DNA of 64,000 nt from the NCBI GenBank assembly GCA_016935315.1, contig JAFGRD010000169.1, positions 1-64,000 on the forward strand, in the 5' to 3' direction. Below the pieces are notes generated by a model. It was not told the origin of the DNA, searched no databases, and was given only the letters and a program-made list of their open reading frames with translations. The DNA is from Pirellulales bacterium (GTDB lineage Bacteria > Planctomycetota > Planctomycetia > Pirellulales > Thermoguttaceae). The position numbers and the translations under genes are program-made. Of the stretch, positions 26,617-35,434 are shown in pieces (within the stretch, counting starts at the first letter, position 1; each line of letters begins with the position of its first letter).

Positions 26617-26720
26617 TATTGACGCGTGCACACTCAATGCGCGAGGGCGACCAACGGGAGCCCGACTTGTCCGGCCTCCCGTTGGTCGGCCTGAATCATT
26701 CCCAAGGCAAACATCAATAG
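26617..26720 (-). repeat. Dispersed palindromic element, copy C (104 bp)
   Basis: The ends are TATTGACG (26617-26624) and CATCAATAG (26712-26720), inverted complements of each other. The core is a perfect 13-bp inverted repeat, CGACCAACGGGAG (26648-26660) and CTCCCGTTGGTCG (26676-26688), with three further pairs inside after one mismatch. Read on the minus strand it aligns with copy A. Its terminal AG joins GA to make an AGGA ribosome binding site for the gene at 26730. Confidence 0.85.
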
Positions 26721-26729
26721 GATAGCTCG

Positions 26730-28592
26730 ATGCGATCGTTCTTGCACCGGAAACGGTTTCGCGCGGGGGTAAACCCCGCGGCTCGCCTGCAGGGTAGGGT
26801 TGTGACGGGCGCGGGTTGGGCGGCCGGGCAAGGACGGCCGTTGTCTGGCGCCGTGCTGGTGCTTCTGACGGCGGCACTGGTTGTGCGAGCCGATACCACG
26901 TCCGACGTGGCCACGGACGACGCCCGGCAGGAGCTTTCGGTATCGCAGACGTTCAACGACGCTCCCTTCCGCTATGGGATGCGGCTGCTGGCCAAGCAGG
27001 CCGGCTATCGGGTTTACCGGCTGACGTATCCTTCGCCGGTGGTCACGCCGGTCGAGCAGAACAACACGATTCCGGCCGACTACTACCTTCCCGACGGCAT
27101 CCGTCCCGGGGCCCCCGGGCGGCCGGCCGTGATCTGCATGCACATTCTCGAGGGCAATTTCGAGTTGGTGCACATGACCTGCTCGGTGTTGGCGTCGCGC
27201 GGCGTGCCGGCGCTGATGTTCAAGCTGCCCTACTATGGCGAGCGGAGTCTGCCCGGCGGCCGCGAAGCCTTGGCGAACGACCCGGCGTTGTTTGCGGGCG
27301 CGTTGTCGCAGGCGATGCAGGACGTGCAGCGGACGGTCGATGTGCTGGCTTCGCGGCCGGAGATCGATCCGCGGCGGATCGGCATCACCGGAATCAGCCT
27401 CGGCGGCATTGTGGCTGCGACCGCCGCCGGTGTCGATCCGCGGTTGGGCCGGGCCGCGTTGATCCTTGCCGGCGGCGACCTGATGCACATCGTCCATCAC
27501 GCCCGAGAAACGCGCAGGCTCAGCGAGACCATCCGGCGCATGCCACCGCGGCAGCGGGCTGATTTGGAGGCCAGAATCCGCGAGGTCGATCCGTTGCGGC
27601 ACGCGGCCGGGCTCCGTGAGCGGGCCCGGCAAGGGCGGGTGATGATGATCAACGCGGAGGCCGATCAGGTGATTCCCCCGCCCTGCACCGAGAAGCTGGC
27701 CGCCGCGCTGGGGATCGCCGAGAAGGTGGTCTGGCTCAAGGGGCTCGGCCACTACACGGCCATGGCGGCCATGCCGCAGGCGCTGCAGCACACGGCCGAT
27801 TTTTTCGCCCAGGATCTGCCGCCCGGGGTGAAAGCGGTGGACCCGACGCCGGCCGGCGGCTCGGCGTCGCGGACCGTGGCCCTGTTGCTGCAGCAGGCCG
27901 GGGCCCTGCTGGTTTCCGACCCCGAGCCGGGGCGCTGCCACTTCGTGGACCTCGAACTTGCGGCCACGTGGAAAGACGGCAAACCGGTCGCCGGCAAGCT
28001 TCGGCTGGTGCGGGGCGCGTCGAGCCGGTTCAGCATCCGCTGTGAGATTCCCGGTCTGGGCAAGGCCGCCCTGGGCCAAGGGGCCTATCCCTGGTTGGCT
28101 TCCGCCCAACAGACCGTGTTTCGCGGCACGATCGGCGCCCCGGCCGAGCCCGGCAATCCGCTGGCCTATGCCGATGAGCAGCACGTCTTGAAGCTGCGAA
28201 TGCTCTCCGGCGCGCTGGCGGCGGTGGCCATGGCCCCCGAGATGCTCGAACGATGGGTGACCATTGCCGACGATCCCGCCGCGGCAACGACGGGCTCTGC
28301 CGACGAGGGCGGCCGGCCGGCGATCCGAATCGTCCGCAAGGCCAACGGCGACCGGAAGCCCGACCAGGTGCGGCTGGTCCTGGACCGCGACGGGCGAGCG
28401 CCGCAGCGTCTTTCCTTCAACGTGGAGGGCGCGCGGGGAACCGTGACGTTCCGCGGCTGGCAATTCAACACCCTGGCCCACGAGTCGCTCTTCAAGGAAC
28501 CGGACAACCTGACCGCTGAAGAAGTCAAGGCGGAAGATCTACACCGGGTCTTCTCCGCCCTGTTCAGCTTTGCCATGGAGCACGTGCAGTGA
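26730..28592 (+). CDS. Exported alpha/beta hydrolase with C-terminal extension
   Basis: A 620-residue protein. A signal-anchor-like hydrophobic segment (about 40-53) follows an Arg-rich leader, so the true start may be internal. The alpha/beta-hydrolase core runs from about 110 to 365: GRPAVICMHILEG (oxyanion strand), nucleophile Ser223 in ITGISLGG, acid in INAEADQVIPPP, and His in LKGLGHYTAM. Residues about 385-620 have no recognised domain and look beta-rich. It resembles planctomycete 'acetyl xylan esterase/dienelactone hydrolase' type proteins, but substrate assignment is not justified. Its stop overlaps the next gene's start (GTGA), so the two are translationally coupled. Confidence 0.82.
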   Translation: MRSFLHRKRFRAGVNPAARLQGRVVTGAGWAAGQGRPLSGAVLVLLTAALVVRADTTSDVATDDARQELSVSQTFNDAPFRYGMRLLAKQAGYRVYRLTYPSPVVTPVEQNNTIPADYYLPDGIRPGAPGRPAVICMHILEGNFELVHMTCSVLASRGVPALMFKLPYYGERSLPGGREALANDPALFAGALSQAMQDVQRTVDVLASRPEIDPRRIGITGISLGGIVAATAAGVDPRLGRAALILAGGDLMHIVHHARETRRLSETIRRMPPRQRADLEARIREVDPLRHAAGLRERARQGRVMMINAEADQVIPPPCTEKLAAALGIAEKVVWLKGLGHYTAMAAMPQALQHTADFFAQDLPPGVKAVDPTPAGGSASRTVALLLQQAGALLVSDPEPGRCHFVDLELAATWKDGKPVAGKLRLVRGASSRFSIRCEIPGLGKAALGQGAYPWLASAQQTVFRGTIGAPAEPGNPLAYADEQHVLKLRMLSGALAAVAMAPEMLERWVTIADDPAAATTGSADEGGRPAIRIVRKANGDRKPDQVRLVLDRDGRAPQRLSFNVEGARGTVTFRGWQFNTLAHESLFKEPDNLTAEEVKAEDLHRVFSALFSFAMEHVQ

Positions 28593-29854
28593 GAAATACG
28601 CAAACGCCGCGGGCGGCCTGGCAACCGCCCCGTCACCCGGCCCTCTGTTTGCTGATCGTCTGTTTTCCGATCCTTTGCTCCCCGGTGCTCGGGGTCCTCA
28701 CGGTCCTCGGCGGCGACGCCTGCTGGGCCCAATCGCCGCAAACGCAACAGACAGGATCGGCACCGGACGATTTGGAGCTACTCGCCCGCGACCCGGCCGG
28801 CCACGGGTTGCTCTGCCGGTCGCAAGGCAAGCGGGTGTTGATGGTCGCGGGCACGCCCCGGCAAATGGGAGCCGCCCACGGCCACCTGCTGCAAAAGGAA
28901 TCGCGCAAGCTCGTCGAGAAGGTACTGTACGTGGTCGGCGGCGCCGACAGCGTGCAGTCGGGCAAGTGGTTTCTGGGGCGGATGGCGGAGATTGAGCGAC
29001 GAACGCTGCCGCACACGCCGCCCCGGTTCCTGGCCGAGTGCGACGCCTTGTCGGAGGCTGCCGGCGTGACCAGGCAGCAGGGCCGCTACGCCAACCTGTT
29101 TCCCGAACGGTTCCACTGCAGCGGCGTGGCCGTTCGCGGCAAGGCCACGGCCGACGGGCGCGTACTGCACGCCCGCGTTCTGGATTACATGCGCGACATC
29201 GGCCTGCAAGACGCCGCCGCCGTGGTCGTCTTCATGCCCGAGGGACGCTACCGCTGGATGAGCCTGGGATACGCCGGGTTTATCGGCACCGTCACGGCGA
29301 TCAACGAGAAGGGGCTGGCGATCGGCGAGATGGGCGGCGGAGGCGTCGGCGATTGGGACGGCGTGCCGATGAGCCTCCTGCTGCGCGACGTGATGGAACG
29401 CGCCGCCACCGTGGAAGAGGCACTGGAGCTGCTCCGCACTTCTCCCCGAACGTGCGAATATTACTACGTCTTAAGCGACAAGTCGCGAACGATGCGGGCA
29501 CTGCACTGCACGCCGAAGGAAATGGTCGTGATGATGCCCGGAGAGCAACATCCGCGGTTGCCGCTGGTCCCGGAGGACACGGTGCTGGTTTCCGGCCCGG
29601 GCAGGGCGGAGGCGCTCAGCGAGCGCTTGCAGCAGCAATACGGCAAGATCGACGTGCCAACGCTGATCGAGATCATCAAGCGGCCCGTGGCCATGGAGTC
29701 GAATCTGCACGATGCGGTCTTCTCGGCCGAGACGCTGGAGATGTGGTGCGCCGACGCGGGCAAGCACACGCCGGCGTGCGACGAGCCGTATGCGCATTTC
29801 GATTTGGGGCGTCTGATCGAATACTACGCACAGACAATCGCCGCAGGCCGTTGA
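28589..29854 (+). CDS. Exported C45-family (acyl-CoA:6-APA acyltransferase-like) Ntn hydrolase
   Basis: A 421-residue exported protein (hydrophobic signal at about 17-46) of peptidase family C45. Residues 80-165 match the family pro-region (MGAAHGHLL, CDALSEAAGVT). The presumed autocatalytic nucleophile is Cys177 in ERFHCSGVAV, followed by HARVLDYM and GTVTAINEKGLAIGEMGGG. Family members cleave or transfer amide-linked acyl groups (penicillin acyltransferase, ceramidase-like enzymes). The GTG start overlaps the upstream hydrolase stop by 4 bp, indicating an operon and possibly joint action of an esterase and an amidase on one exported substrate (inference). Confidence 0.85.
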   Translation: MRNTQTPRAAWQPPRHPALCLLIVCFPILCSPVLGVLTVLGGDACWAQSPQTQQTGSAPDDLELLARDPAGHGLLCRSQGKRVLMVAGTPRQMGAAHGHLLQKESRKLVEKVLYVVGGADSVQSGKWFLGRMAEIERRTLPHTPPRFLAECDALSEAAGVTRQQGRYANLFPERFHCSGVAVRGKATADGRVLHARVLDYMRDIGLQDAAAVVVFMPEGRYRWMSLGYAGFIGTVTAINEKGLAIGEMGGGGVGDWDGVPMSLLLRDVMERAATVEEALELLRTSPRTCEYYYVLSDKSRTMRALHCTPKEMVVMMPGEQHPRLPLVPEDTVLVSGPGRAEALSERLQQQYGKIDVPTLIEIIKRPVAMESNLHDAVFSAETLEMWCADAGKHTPACDEPYAHFDLGRLIEYYAQTIAAGR

Positions 29855-29919
29855 GTCCCACAAGACAAGTGAAACAGGCTAGTGCCTTGGAAGCCAGTAC
29901 CTTGGAAGGAGGTTCCTCA

Positions 29920-31374
29920 ATGCGGCTGAATCGGCGTCTTCTGCTTCTCGGCGCGGGCATTCTTGCGGTCGCCGTGCTGGCTGGCCGACTCGCGGCGCCC
30001 TGCCGCGCGGCGGAGCCCACGCCGCCGAACATCATCTTCCTGCTGACCGACGATCAGCGCTGGGACACCTTGGGATGCATGGGCAACGCGATCGTCCAGA
30101 CGCCCAACATCGACCGCCTGGCCGAAGGGGGCATGGTATTCGACAACTGTTTCGTGACCACGTCGATCTGCATGACCAACCGGGCGTGCATCTTCACCGG
30201 CCAGTACGCCGCGCGGCACGGCATCATCCGCTTCCGGGTTGACTTCACACCCGAGCAGCTCGCCCAAACCTATCCCGCGTTGCTGAAGCGGGCCGGCTAC
30301 CACATCGGGTTCATCGGCAAGTGGGGCGTGGGCAATCCGCCCGAGGATCTGTTCGACTACAACCGGGGCTGGCCGGGGCAGAACTCGTATCTGCGGAGAC
30401 AGCCGGGCAAGGACGTGTTGGGCTACCTGGATCCCCCGGCCCGCCGAAGCGTGGACCCCGAGGACGTCGATCAGGAGCACCTGACCGCCCGCATGGGACG
30501 ACAGGCGTTGGAGTTTCTCGACGGCGCTCCCCGGGACCGGCCGTTCTGCCTTTCGTTCAGCTTCAAGGCGCCCCACTGCCAGGACGGGCAGCCGGCCTAT
30601 CGCCAGTTTCCCTACGACCCGCGGCTGGAGTCGCTCTACCAGGACGTGACCATCCCGCCGGCGCGGCTTTCCGAACCGGAATTCTTCGACGCCCTGCCGG
30701 AGTTCCTCAAGATGTCGGAGAACCGTGTCCGCTGGCAGATCCGCTTCGCCGACGAGCCGATGTACCAGCACTCGGTCAAGTCGTATTACCGGCTGATCAG
30801 CGGCGTGGATCGCGTGGTCGGCCGCCTTGTGCGCAAGCTGGAGCAATTGGGGCGGGACCGCAACACGGTGATCGTCTACACGGGCGACAACGGCTTCTAC
30901 CTGGGCGAGCGGGGCCTGGCCGGCAAGTGGTTGGCGCACGAAGTGTCGCTCCGCGTGCCGCTGGTGGTGTACGATCCGCGGGCGCCGCGGGAGCATCGCG
31001 GCCGGCGGTGCAACCAGACCGTGCTGAGTATCGACCTGGCGCCGACCATGCTGGCCATGGGGGGCGTGGCGATTCCCGAAGGCATGCAGGGCGAAAGCCT
31101 GGTGCCTATGCTCAAAGGTGAGGACCCTCCCTGGCGCACGGAGTTTTTCTACGAGCATTTGTTTGCCAACGCCCGGATCCCGCGCAACGAAGCCGTCCGC
31201 GACGCCCGGCACAAATACATCCGCTATCTCGACGTCGAGCCGCCTGGCGAAGAACTGTACGATCTGACGGCCGATCCCGACGAAGCCGACAACCTGGCCG
31301 CTCAGCCGGAACACGCGGCGGCGCTCGAGCGCATGCGCGAGAAATGGCAGGCGTGGCGGCAGCGGGTGAAGTAG
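29920..31374 (+). CDS. Exported sulfatase 2 with non-canonical active-site motif
   Basis: A 484-residue sulfatase-family protein with a signal peptide (1-30) and metal ligands DDQ at 44-46 (IIFLLTDDQRWDTLG). The segment KAPHCQDG and the C-terminal ELYDLTADPDEADNLA block are also typical. At the formylglycine position the sequence is TSICMTNRACIFTGQ: Cys84 and Arg88 are kept, but the usual Pro and Ser of CxPSR are Thr86 and Asn87. A consensus GGAAGGAGG fixes the start. Whether the Cys can still be converted is open; the overall fold and remaining ligands look intact. Confidence 0.9.
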   Translation: MRLNRRLLLLGAGILAVAVLAGRLAAPCRAAEPTPPNIIFLLTDDQRWDTLGCMGNAIVQTPNIDRLAEGGMVFDNCFVTTSICMTNRACIFTGQYAARHGIIRFRVDFTPEQLAQTYPALLKRAGYHIGFIGKWGVGNPPEDLFDYNRGWPGQNSYLRRQPGKDVLGYLDPPARRSVDPEDVDQEHLTARMGRQALEFLDGAPRDRPFCLSFSFKAPHCQDGQPAYRQFPYDPRLESLYQDVTIPPARLSEPEFFDALPEFLKMSENRVRWQIRFADEPMYQHSVKSYYRLISGVDRVVGRLVRKLEQLGRDRNTVIVYTGDNGFYLGERGLAGKWLAHEVSLRVPLVVYDPRAPREHRGRRCNQTVLSIDLAPTMLAMGGVAIPEGMQGESLVPMLKGEDPPWRTEFFYEHLFANARIPRNEAVRDARHKYIRYLDVEPPGEELYDLTADPDEADNLAAQPEHAAALERMREKWQAWRQRVK

Positions 31375-31380
31375 ACCCTC

Positions 31381-31402
31381 GGGCCGCGCCCTTCTTGTTT
31401 TT
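31381..31402 (+). terminator. Probable weak intrinsic terminator after sulfatase 2
   Basis: A short GC stem GGGC-CGC-GCCC (31381-31391) is followed by TTCTTGTTTTT, seven bases after the sulfatase 2 stop. The 4-bp stem is short for a terminator, but the T-rich tail is clear. It sits between convergent genes. Confidence 0.4.
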
Positions 31403-31436
31403 GGATGGCCAACTTGCTTTCTCGAGAGCCCCTTGG

Positions 31437-32603
31437 CTATCCGGCCGACCATTCGGGATTCGGCCGGTCGAGAATCTGCGGAACGGCGTTGCGCTGGATT
31501 GCGGCGACGGCCTGTTCGGCGGCCGCCACGGCGTCGGCATTGGCGAGGGCCTCGATGGCGATCGCGAACGTGCGCGTCTCGCCGGGGGCCAAGACGCCCA
31601 CGCGACCCTGTTGCTGCTCGAACGATCGGGCATTCGGATAGTTGATCGCCGGCTCGAGGCCGGTCACGTAGCCGTCGGCCTCGGCCTGGCGGTTCTTCCA
31701 GAGCGTGAAACAGGGCAACTGGTTCTTGTTGAACGTCAGGCTCACGCCCCGGTCACCGGCCGCGTTGCGCAACAGCGTCTGCGTCCGGCCGTCGGCTTCC
31801 GCGGCCAGATCGCAGAAGAAGACGGCCTCGATCGAACCGGGCTCTTCCGGACCGTACGTGTTCCACTGGGACACGTTGCCCGCGGCCACTTCGTCGCGCG
31901 GGGCCACCTTGGCCACCGGCAACACGACCTTCGAGCCCGGGTCCAAAAGCGGCGTGCCGAAGTTGATGTGATAGAGCAACTCCATCTCGCAGCCCTGCTC
32001 GGAGATGTTGGTGATCTCGTCGTGGACGGTCATGCCGGGCCGGCCGACCTGCGTGATGATCGTCGAGACCATCCGCAGCTTGTTGCCGAACAGCCGCGCC
32101 TCGTCGACCACGCCGCTGATGCGGATCTCGCCCGACTCGCCGTCGATCGAGACCTCGACCTTGTGGGCCGGCAGGTTGGCGATTCGTCCGTGCAGCGGAT
32201 AGCGCAGGGTGCCGTTGTCGTTGAATTCGGGCGCCCCGTTGCTCTCCAGGCCGCAGCGGACCAGCATCTCGTCGAAGCCGTCGAGCCAGCCGATGCCGCT
32301 GGGCTCCCAGAGGCGGACCATGCTGGGGTGGACCGGGCCCTTGACCGGCGACTTCCAGCCGAGCTGCAACTGGCCGAGGCCGGCCTTCCAGATACCCATA
32401 CCCCGGGTGGGCACCACGACGAAGCGGAACGAGCCATTGTTGACTTCGATCACGTCGACCCCGCAGCCCAGCCCGGCGGCCAACGTTCGTTTCGTGACCG
32501 AATAGCCCGAGGCACTGCCGCCGACGTTCTCGGGCCCCAGGCTGATCTGTTCGACGTAGAGATCCTGCTGCTGATCTTCGAGCGTCCAGGTTCTGCCAGC
32601 CAT
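31437..32603 (-). CDS. DUF4432 family aldose-1-epimerase-like protein
   Basis: A 388-residue cytosolic protein of the galactose-mutarotase superfold. It shows FVVVPTRGMGIWKAGLG, GWLDGFDEMLVRCGLESNG, YPLHGRIANLPAHKVEV, the catalytic-type HDEITN region, LLYHINFGTPLL and YVTGLEPAINYPNARSFE, the pattern of DUF4432. By homology it may interconvert sugar anomers or simply bind a sugar acid; catalysis has not been shown for most members. GGAG lies about 10 nt upstream of the ATG. It is divergent from the isomerase cluster that starts at 33055 and probably belongs to the same metabolic unit. Confidence 0.88.
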   Translation of the reverse strand: MAGRTWTLEDQQQDLYVEQISLGPENVGGSASGYSVTKRTLAAGLGCGVDVIEVNNGSFRFVVVPTRGMGIWKAGLGQLQLGWKSPVKGPVHPSMVRLWEPSGIGWLDGFDEMLVRCGLESNGAPEFNDNGTLRYPLHGRIANLPAHKVEVSIDGESGEIRISGVVDEARLFGNKLRMVSTIITQVGRPGMTVHDEITNISEQGCEMELLYHINFGTPLLDPGSKVVLPVAKVAPRDEVAAGNVSQWNTYGPEEPGSIEAVFFCDLAAEADGRTQTLLRNAAGDRGVSLTFNKNQLPCFTLWKNRQAEADGYVTGLEPAINYPNARSFEQQQGRVGVLAPGETRTFAIAIEALANADAVAAAEQAVAAIQRNAVPQILDRPNPEWSAG

Positions 32604-33054
32604 GATCGGTTATCTCCTATGTGAAGTATCTGGGGGCATTTCTACATCCCTCCCCTGCGATCGTGCAAGGTTCCCGGCTCTGGGTACAGCCTCCAGCGGT
32701 CAATGTACTTTTTCCGGCCCACAGTATCCAGGGTGTCGCAGCGGGCCGTTGAGAAAGTGGGGGCAATCGTAGGGATTCGCAGGAATTCAGCTTCTCGTGA
32801 TGCCGAAGGGTCCCAAATCTGAAGTCTTGCGACTTCCGCTACCGTGCGGCTGCGGAGTCTCGGAAGCAAGAGACCCCGATCGGCACTTCCCGAATACCCC
32901 GCTTTCCCCAAAGCACCCAAGCTCATCCCGCTATGGGGCAGGCCTCTTGTCAAGGCTCTGCTCAGCCCCTAAAACAGGCTTCTTGGTTTAGCTGGCCGCC
33001 GATGGCGACAAGCGGCGGCAGTGCCCTTAGAGAAACTGGGAGTGGTGAGCAATT
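32604..33054. other. Divergent intergenic region of 451 bp before the sugar cluster
   Basis: I find no gene or RNA gene here. It contains a small perfect hairpin GAAGTC-TTGC-GACTTC (32821-32836). No consensus promoter is obvious, although it must drive the divergent DUF4432 gene and the plus-strand cluster. Confidence 0.45.
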
Positions 33055-34302
33055 ATGTGTGCATCGGAAATTGTGAAGAAGGATAACGTAGGCGCGATCC
33101 TGGAGCGTGCACTGGACGCCGGCGGTGGGCTGTTGCGGCTGACGCCGACCTGGGTGCCTCGAAGCTTTTTGCACCCGGGCAAGCGGATCAAGCTGGCCCC
33201 GACCGACTGGTACGCCCTGGGCGTGCATCGCGGCGGCATCGACGAACGCTGGTTCGCCAGCACGACCGAAGCGATGAACGACAACCGCGCGCCCGATGAG
33301 GGCCTGAGCTACTGCACCTTCGAGGGGAAGCGGTTCCAGTTGCGCGACGCGGTCGCGGAAGCCGGACCGCGGCTGATCGGCCAGGCCATGTGGGACAAGT
33401 ACCAGCGCTGGCCCGTCTATTCGAAGTTCTTCGACAACATGGGCCCCATCCCGCACCACATGCACCAGTCGGCCGAGTTCGCCAAGCTGACCAACCAGGA
33501 AGGCAAACCGGAAAGCTACTACTTCCCGCCGCAACTGAACGCCGCCGAAAACCATTTCGACTACACGTTCATGGGTCTGGAGCCCGGCACCACCAAGGAC
33601 GACGTGCGCAAGTGCCTGGAGAACTGGAACAAGGGCGACAACGGGATTCTCGATCTTTCCCGGGCGTATCGTCTGAAGCCCGGCACCGGCTGGCTGATTC
33701 CGGCCGGCGTGTTGCACGCCCCGGGCTCGATGTGCACCTACGAGCCCCAATGGGGCAGCGACGTGTTCGGCATGTTCCAGTCGCTGGTCGAGGGCCGCGA
33801 AGTGCCCTGGGACCTGCTGGTCAAGGACGTGCCCAAGGACAAGCACCGTGACCTGGACTTCATCATCGACCAGCTCGACTGGGACAAGAACGTCGACCCG
33901 TACTTCAAAGAGCACAACTATCTGGAGCCGGTTGTGGATCCCGAGCGGTCGGGCGACGGATACACCGACCGATGGATCGACTACGGGAAGGTCCAGGGTT
34001 CGCAGTTGTTCTCGGCCAAGGAGTTGACGATCGAGCCGGGCGCGAAATGCGTGTTGAAGGACCGTGGCGCCAGCGGCTGGATTACCGTGCAGGGCAGCGG
34101 CCGGATGGGCCCGCTGACGCTGCAAACGCCCGCGATGATCCACTTCGGCGAAGAGCCATGGGACGAGATGTTCATCACGCACGAAGCGGCCACGGCGGGC
34201 GTCGAAATCGAGAACACCGGCGGCGAGCCGTTGGTCGCCCTGCGGTACTTCGGCCCGGACGTGCACCAGGACATGCCCAACGTGGGCGACTACAAGAAGT
34301 AG
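33055..34302 (+). CDS. Cupin-fold, phosphomannose-isomerase-like protein
   Basis: A 415-residue cytosolic protein. Residues about 130-235 contain MGPIPHHMHQSAEF, then ENHFDYTFMGLEPGTT, and later GWLIPAGVLHAPGSMCTYEPQWG. This is the order of metal-ligand His/Glu segments seen in type I mannose-6-phosphate isomerases and their non-phosphorylated-sugar relatives. A second cupin-like barrel may occupy about 325-410 (ITVQGSGRMGPLTL). It could isomerise or epimerise a hexose or sugar acid, but strict family assignment needs a profile search. It opens the plus-strand sugar cluster. Confidence 0.75.
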   Translation: MCASEIVKKDNVGAILERALDAGGGLLRLTPTWVPRSFLHPGKRIKLAPTDWYALGVHRGGIDERWFASTTEAMNDNRAPDEGLSYCTFEGKRFQLRDAVAEAGPRLIGQAMWDKYQRWPVYSKFFDNMGPIPHHMHQSAEFAKLTNQEGKPESYYFPPQLNAAENHFDYTFMGLEPGTTKDDVRKCLENWNKGDNGILDLSRAYRLKPGTGWLIPAGVLHAPGSMCTYEPQWGSDVFGMFQSLVEGREVPWDLLVKDVPKDKHRDLDFIIDQLDWDKNVDPYFKEHNYLEPVVDPERSGDGYTDRWIDYGKVQGSQLFSAKELTIEPGAKCVLKDRGASGWITVQGSGRMGPLTLQTPAMIHFGEEPWDEMFITHEAATAGVEIENTGGEPLVALRYFGPDVHQDMPNVGDYKK

Positions 34303-34387
34303 GCTGGCCGGGCGTCGGCGGGGTCGCGCACGGGGTGGGGCCGCGCCTGCGCGACGTTGCGGACCTGGCAGAAGGATGCGGCGAGCG

Positions 34388-35326
34388 ATGGCCAGACGGA
34401 TTTCGATCGGCACGTGGGCCTACGCCATCGGCCCGTACGCGGACCGACCGGTGCCGTTTCCCGAGGTGGTCGAGCGGCTGGCCGAGTTGGGCTTCGACGG
34501 TCTGGAGCTGGGTTGCTTCGGCCGTCATCCCAACCCCGACCTGCTGGAAAACAAGGACCAGCGGGACGAGCTGCGCTGCCTGTGGCAGTCGCGGGGCATG
34601 GGCTGTAGCGGGTTGGCGGCCGACCTTTGGGGCCAGAGGCTGATTACCTCCGCCAGGCCCGACGCTTACTTGGCTGCGTTCCGGAAGAACCTGCGGTTCT
34701 GCGAGGACCTGGAGATTGACGTGATCCGCGTCGACACGACCGAGCCGCCCGGCACGTTGGGTCCGGTCGCCGGCGAACGACCGGCCGGGGCGCCGATCGA
34801 CTACGACCGGGCGCTGAAGCGAGTGGTTCGCACCTGGCGGGAGTGTGCGAAGATGGCAGCCGACCGGGGCGTGCGTATCGTGTGGGAATTCGAGCCGGCC
34901 TTTGCCTTCAACAAGCCCAGCGACGTCTTCCGCGTGCTCGACGGCGTCGACGACGACAACTTCTACGCGCTGTTGGACACCAGCCACGCCAACATGATGG
35001 CGGTCCACGGCGCCCGGCAAGTGGGCCAACCGGAGACGCTGCGCGAGGGAATCCGGGAACTGGCCCGGCGATTGGAGGGCAAGGTCGGCCGGCTGCACCT
35101 GGCCGATTCCGACGGCACGCTCAACGACGGCCGGACCAGCACCCATGTGCCGTTGGGCCAGGGCGATCTCGATTTCGACGAGCTGGTGCCCGCGCTGATC
35201 GACGCCGGCTGCCCCGACGACTGGTGGACCATCGATTTAAGCCGCTGGCCCGACGCCTGGCGGGCCACCGAGGCCTGCAAGCAGTTCGTCGACGCCTTGG
35301 CGAAGAAACACGAGACGTTAGTGTAA
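34388..35326 (+). CDS. Sugar phosphate isomerase/epimerase-family TIM-barrel protein (first copy)
   Basis: A 312-residue AP-endonuclease-2-like TIM barrel. The pattern ISIGTWAYAIGPY, FDGLELGCFGRHPNPDLL, VRIVWEFEPAFAFNKPSD, YALLDTSHANMMAV, VGRLHLADSDGTL and HVPLGQGDLDFDELV matches xylose-isomerase-like barrels. Likely metal ligands are the Glu in WEFEP, Asp in LLDTSHAN and His in LHLADSDG. The ATG at 34376 lies directly on its AAGGA sequence, so 34388 is preferred. It is the second gene of the cluster, 85 bp after the cupin gene. The substrate is unknown; related barrels act on free, keto- or phosphorylated sugars. Confidence 0.86.
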   Translation: MARRISIGTWAYAIGPYADRPVPFPEVVERLAELGFDGLELGCFGRHPNPDLLENKDQRDELRCLWQSRGMGCSGLAADLWGQRLITSARPDAYLAAFRKNLRFCEDLEIDVIRVDTTEPPGTLGPVAGERPAGAPIDYDRALKRVVRTWRECAKMAADRGVRIVWEFEPAFAFNKPSDVFRVLDGVDDDNFYALLDTSHANMMAVHGARQVGQPETLREGIRELARRLEGKVGRLHLADSDGTLNDGRTSTHVPLGQGDLDFDELVPALIDAGCPDDWWTIDLSRWPDAWRATEACKQFVDALAKKHETLV

Positions 35327-35434
35327 ACACACGGAAAAAGAGGCCTTCTCTCCCGCTTTGCAGGACAGGGGAGGCATCTGGTCATCTATAAACCACCACC
35401 TCTACCAAACGATACTGAATCACGAGGACGACGC

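Larger units (their letters stand above)
26360..26729. other. Divergent intergenic region with a minisatellite and element copy C
   Basis: No gene is seen in this stretch. It contains three tandem 18-bp GC-rich repeats (26473-26526) and copy C of the dispersed palindromic element (26617-26720), which ends 9 bp before the start codon of the next gene. Confidence 0.75.

Noticed and set aside
32604-33054. tRNA or small RNA gene in the largest sugar-cluster gap
   Set aside because: No cloverleaf could be drawn; only a 6-bp hairpin at 32821-32836 was found.
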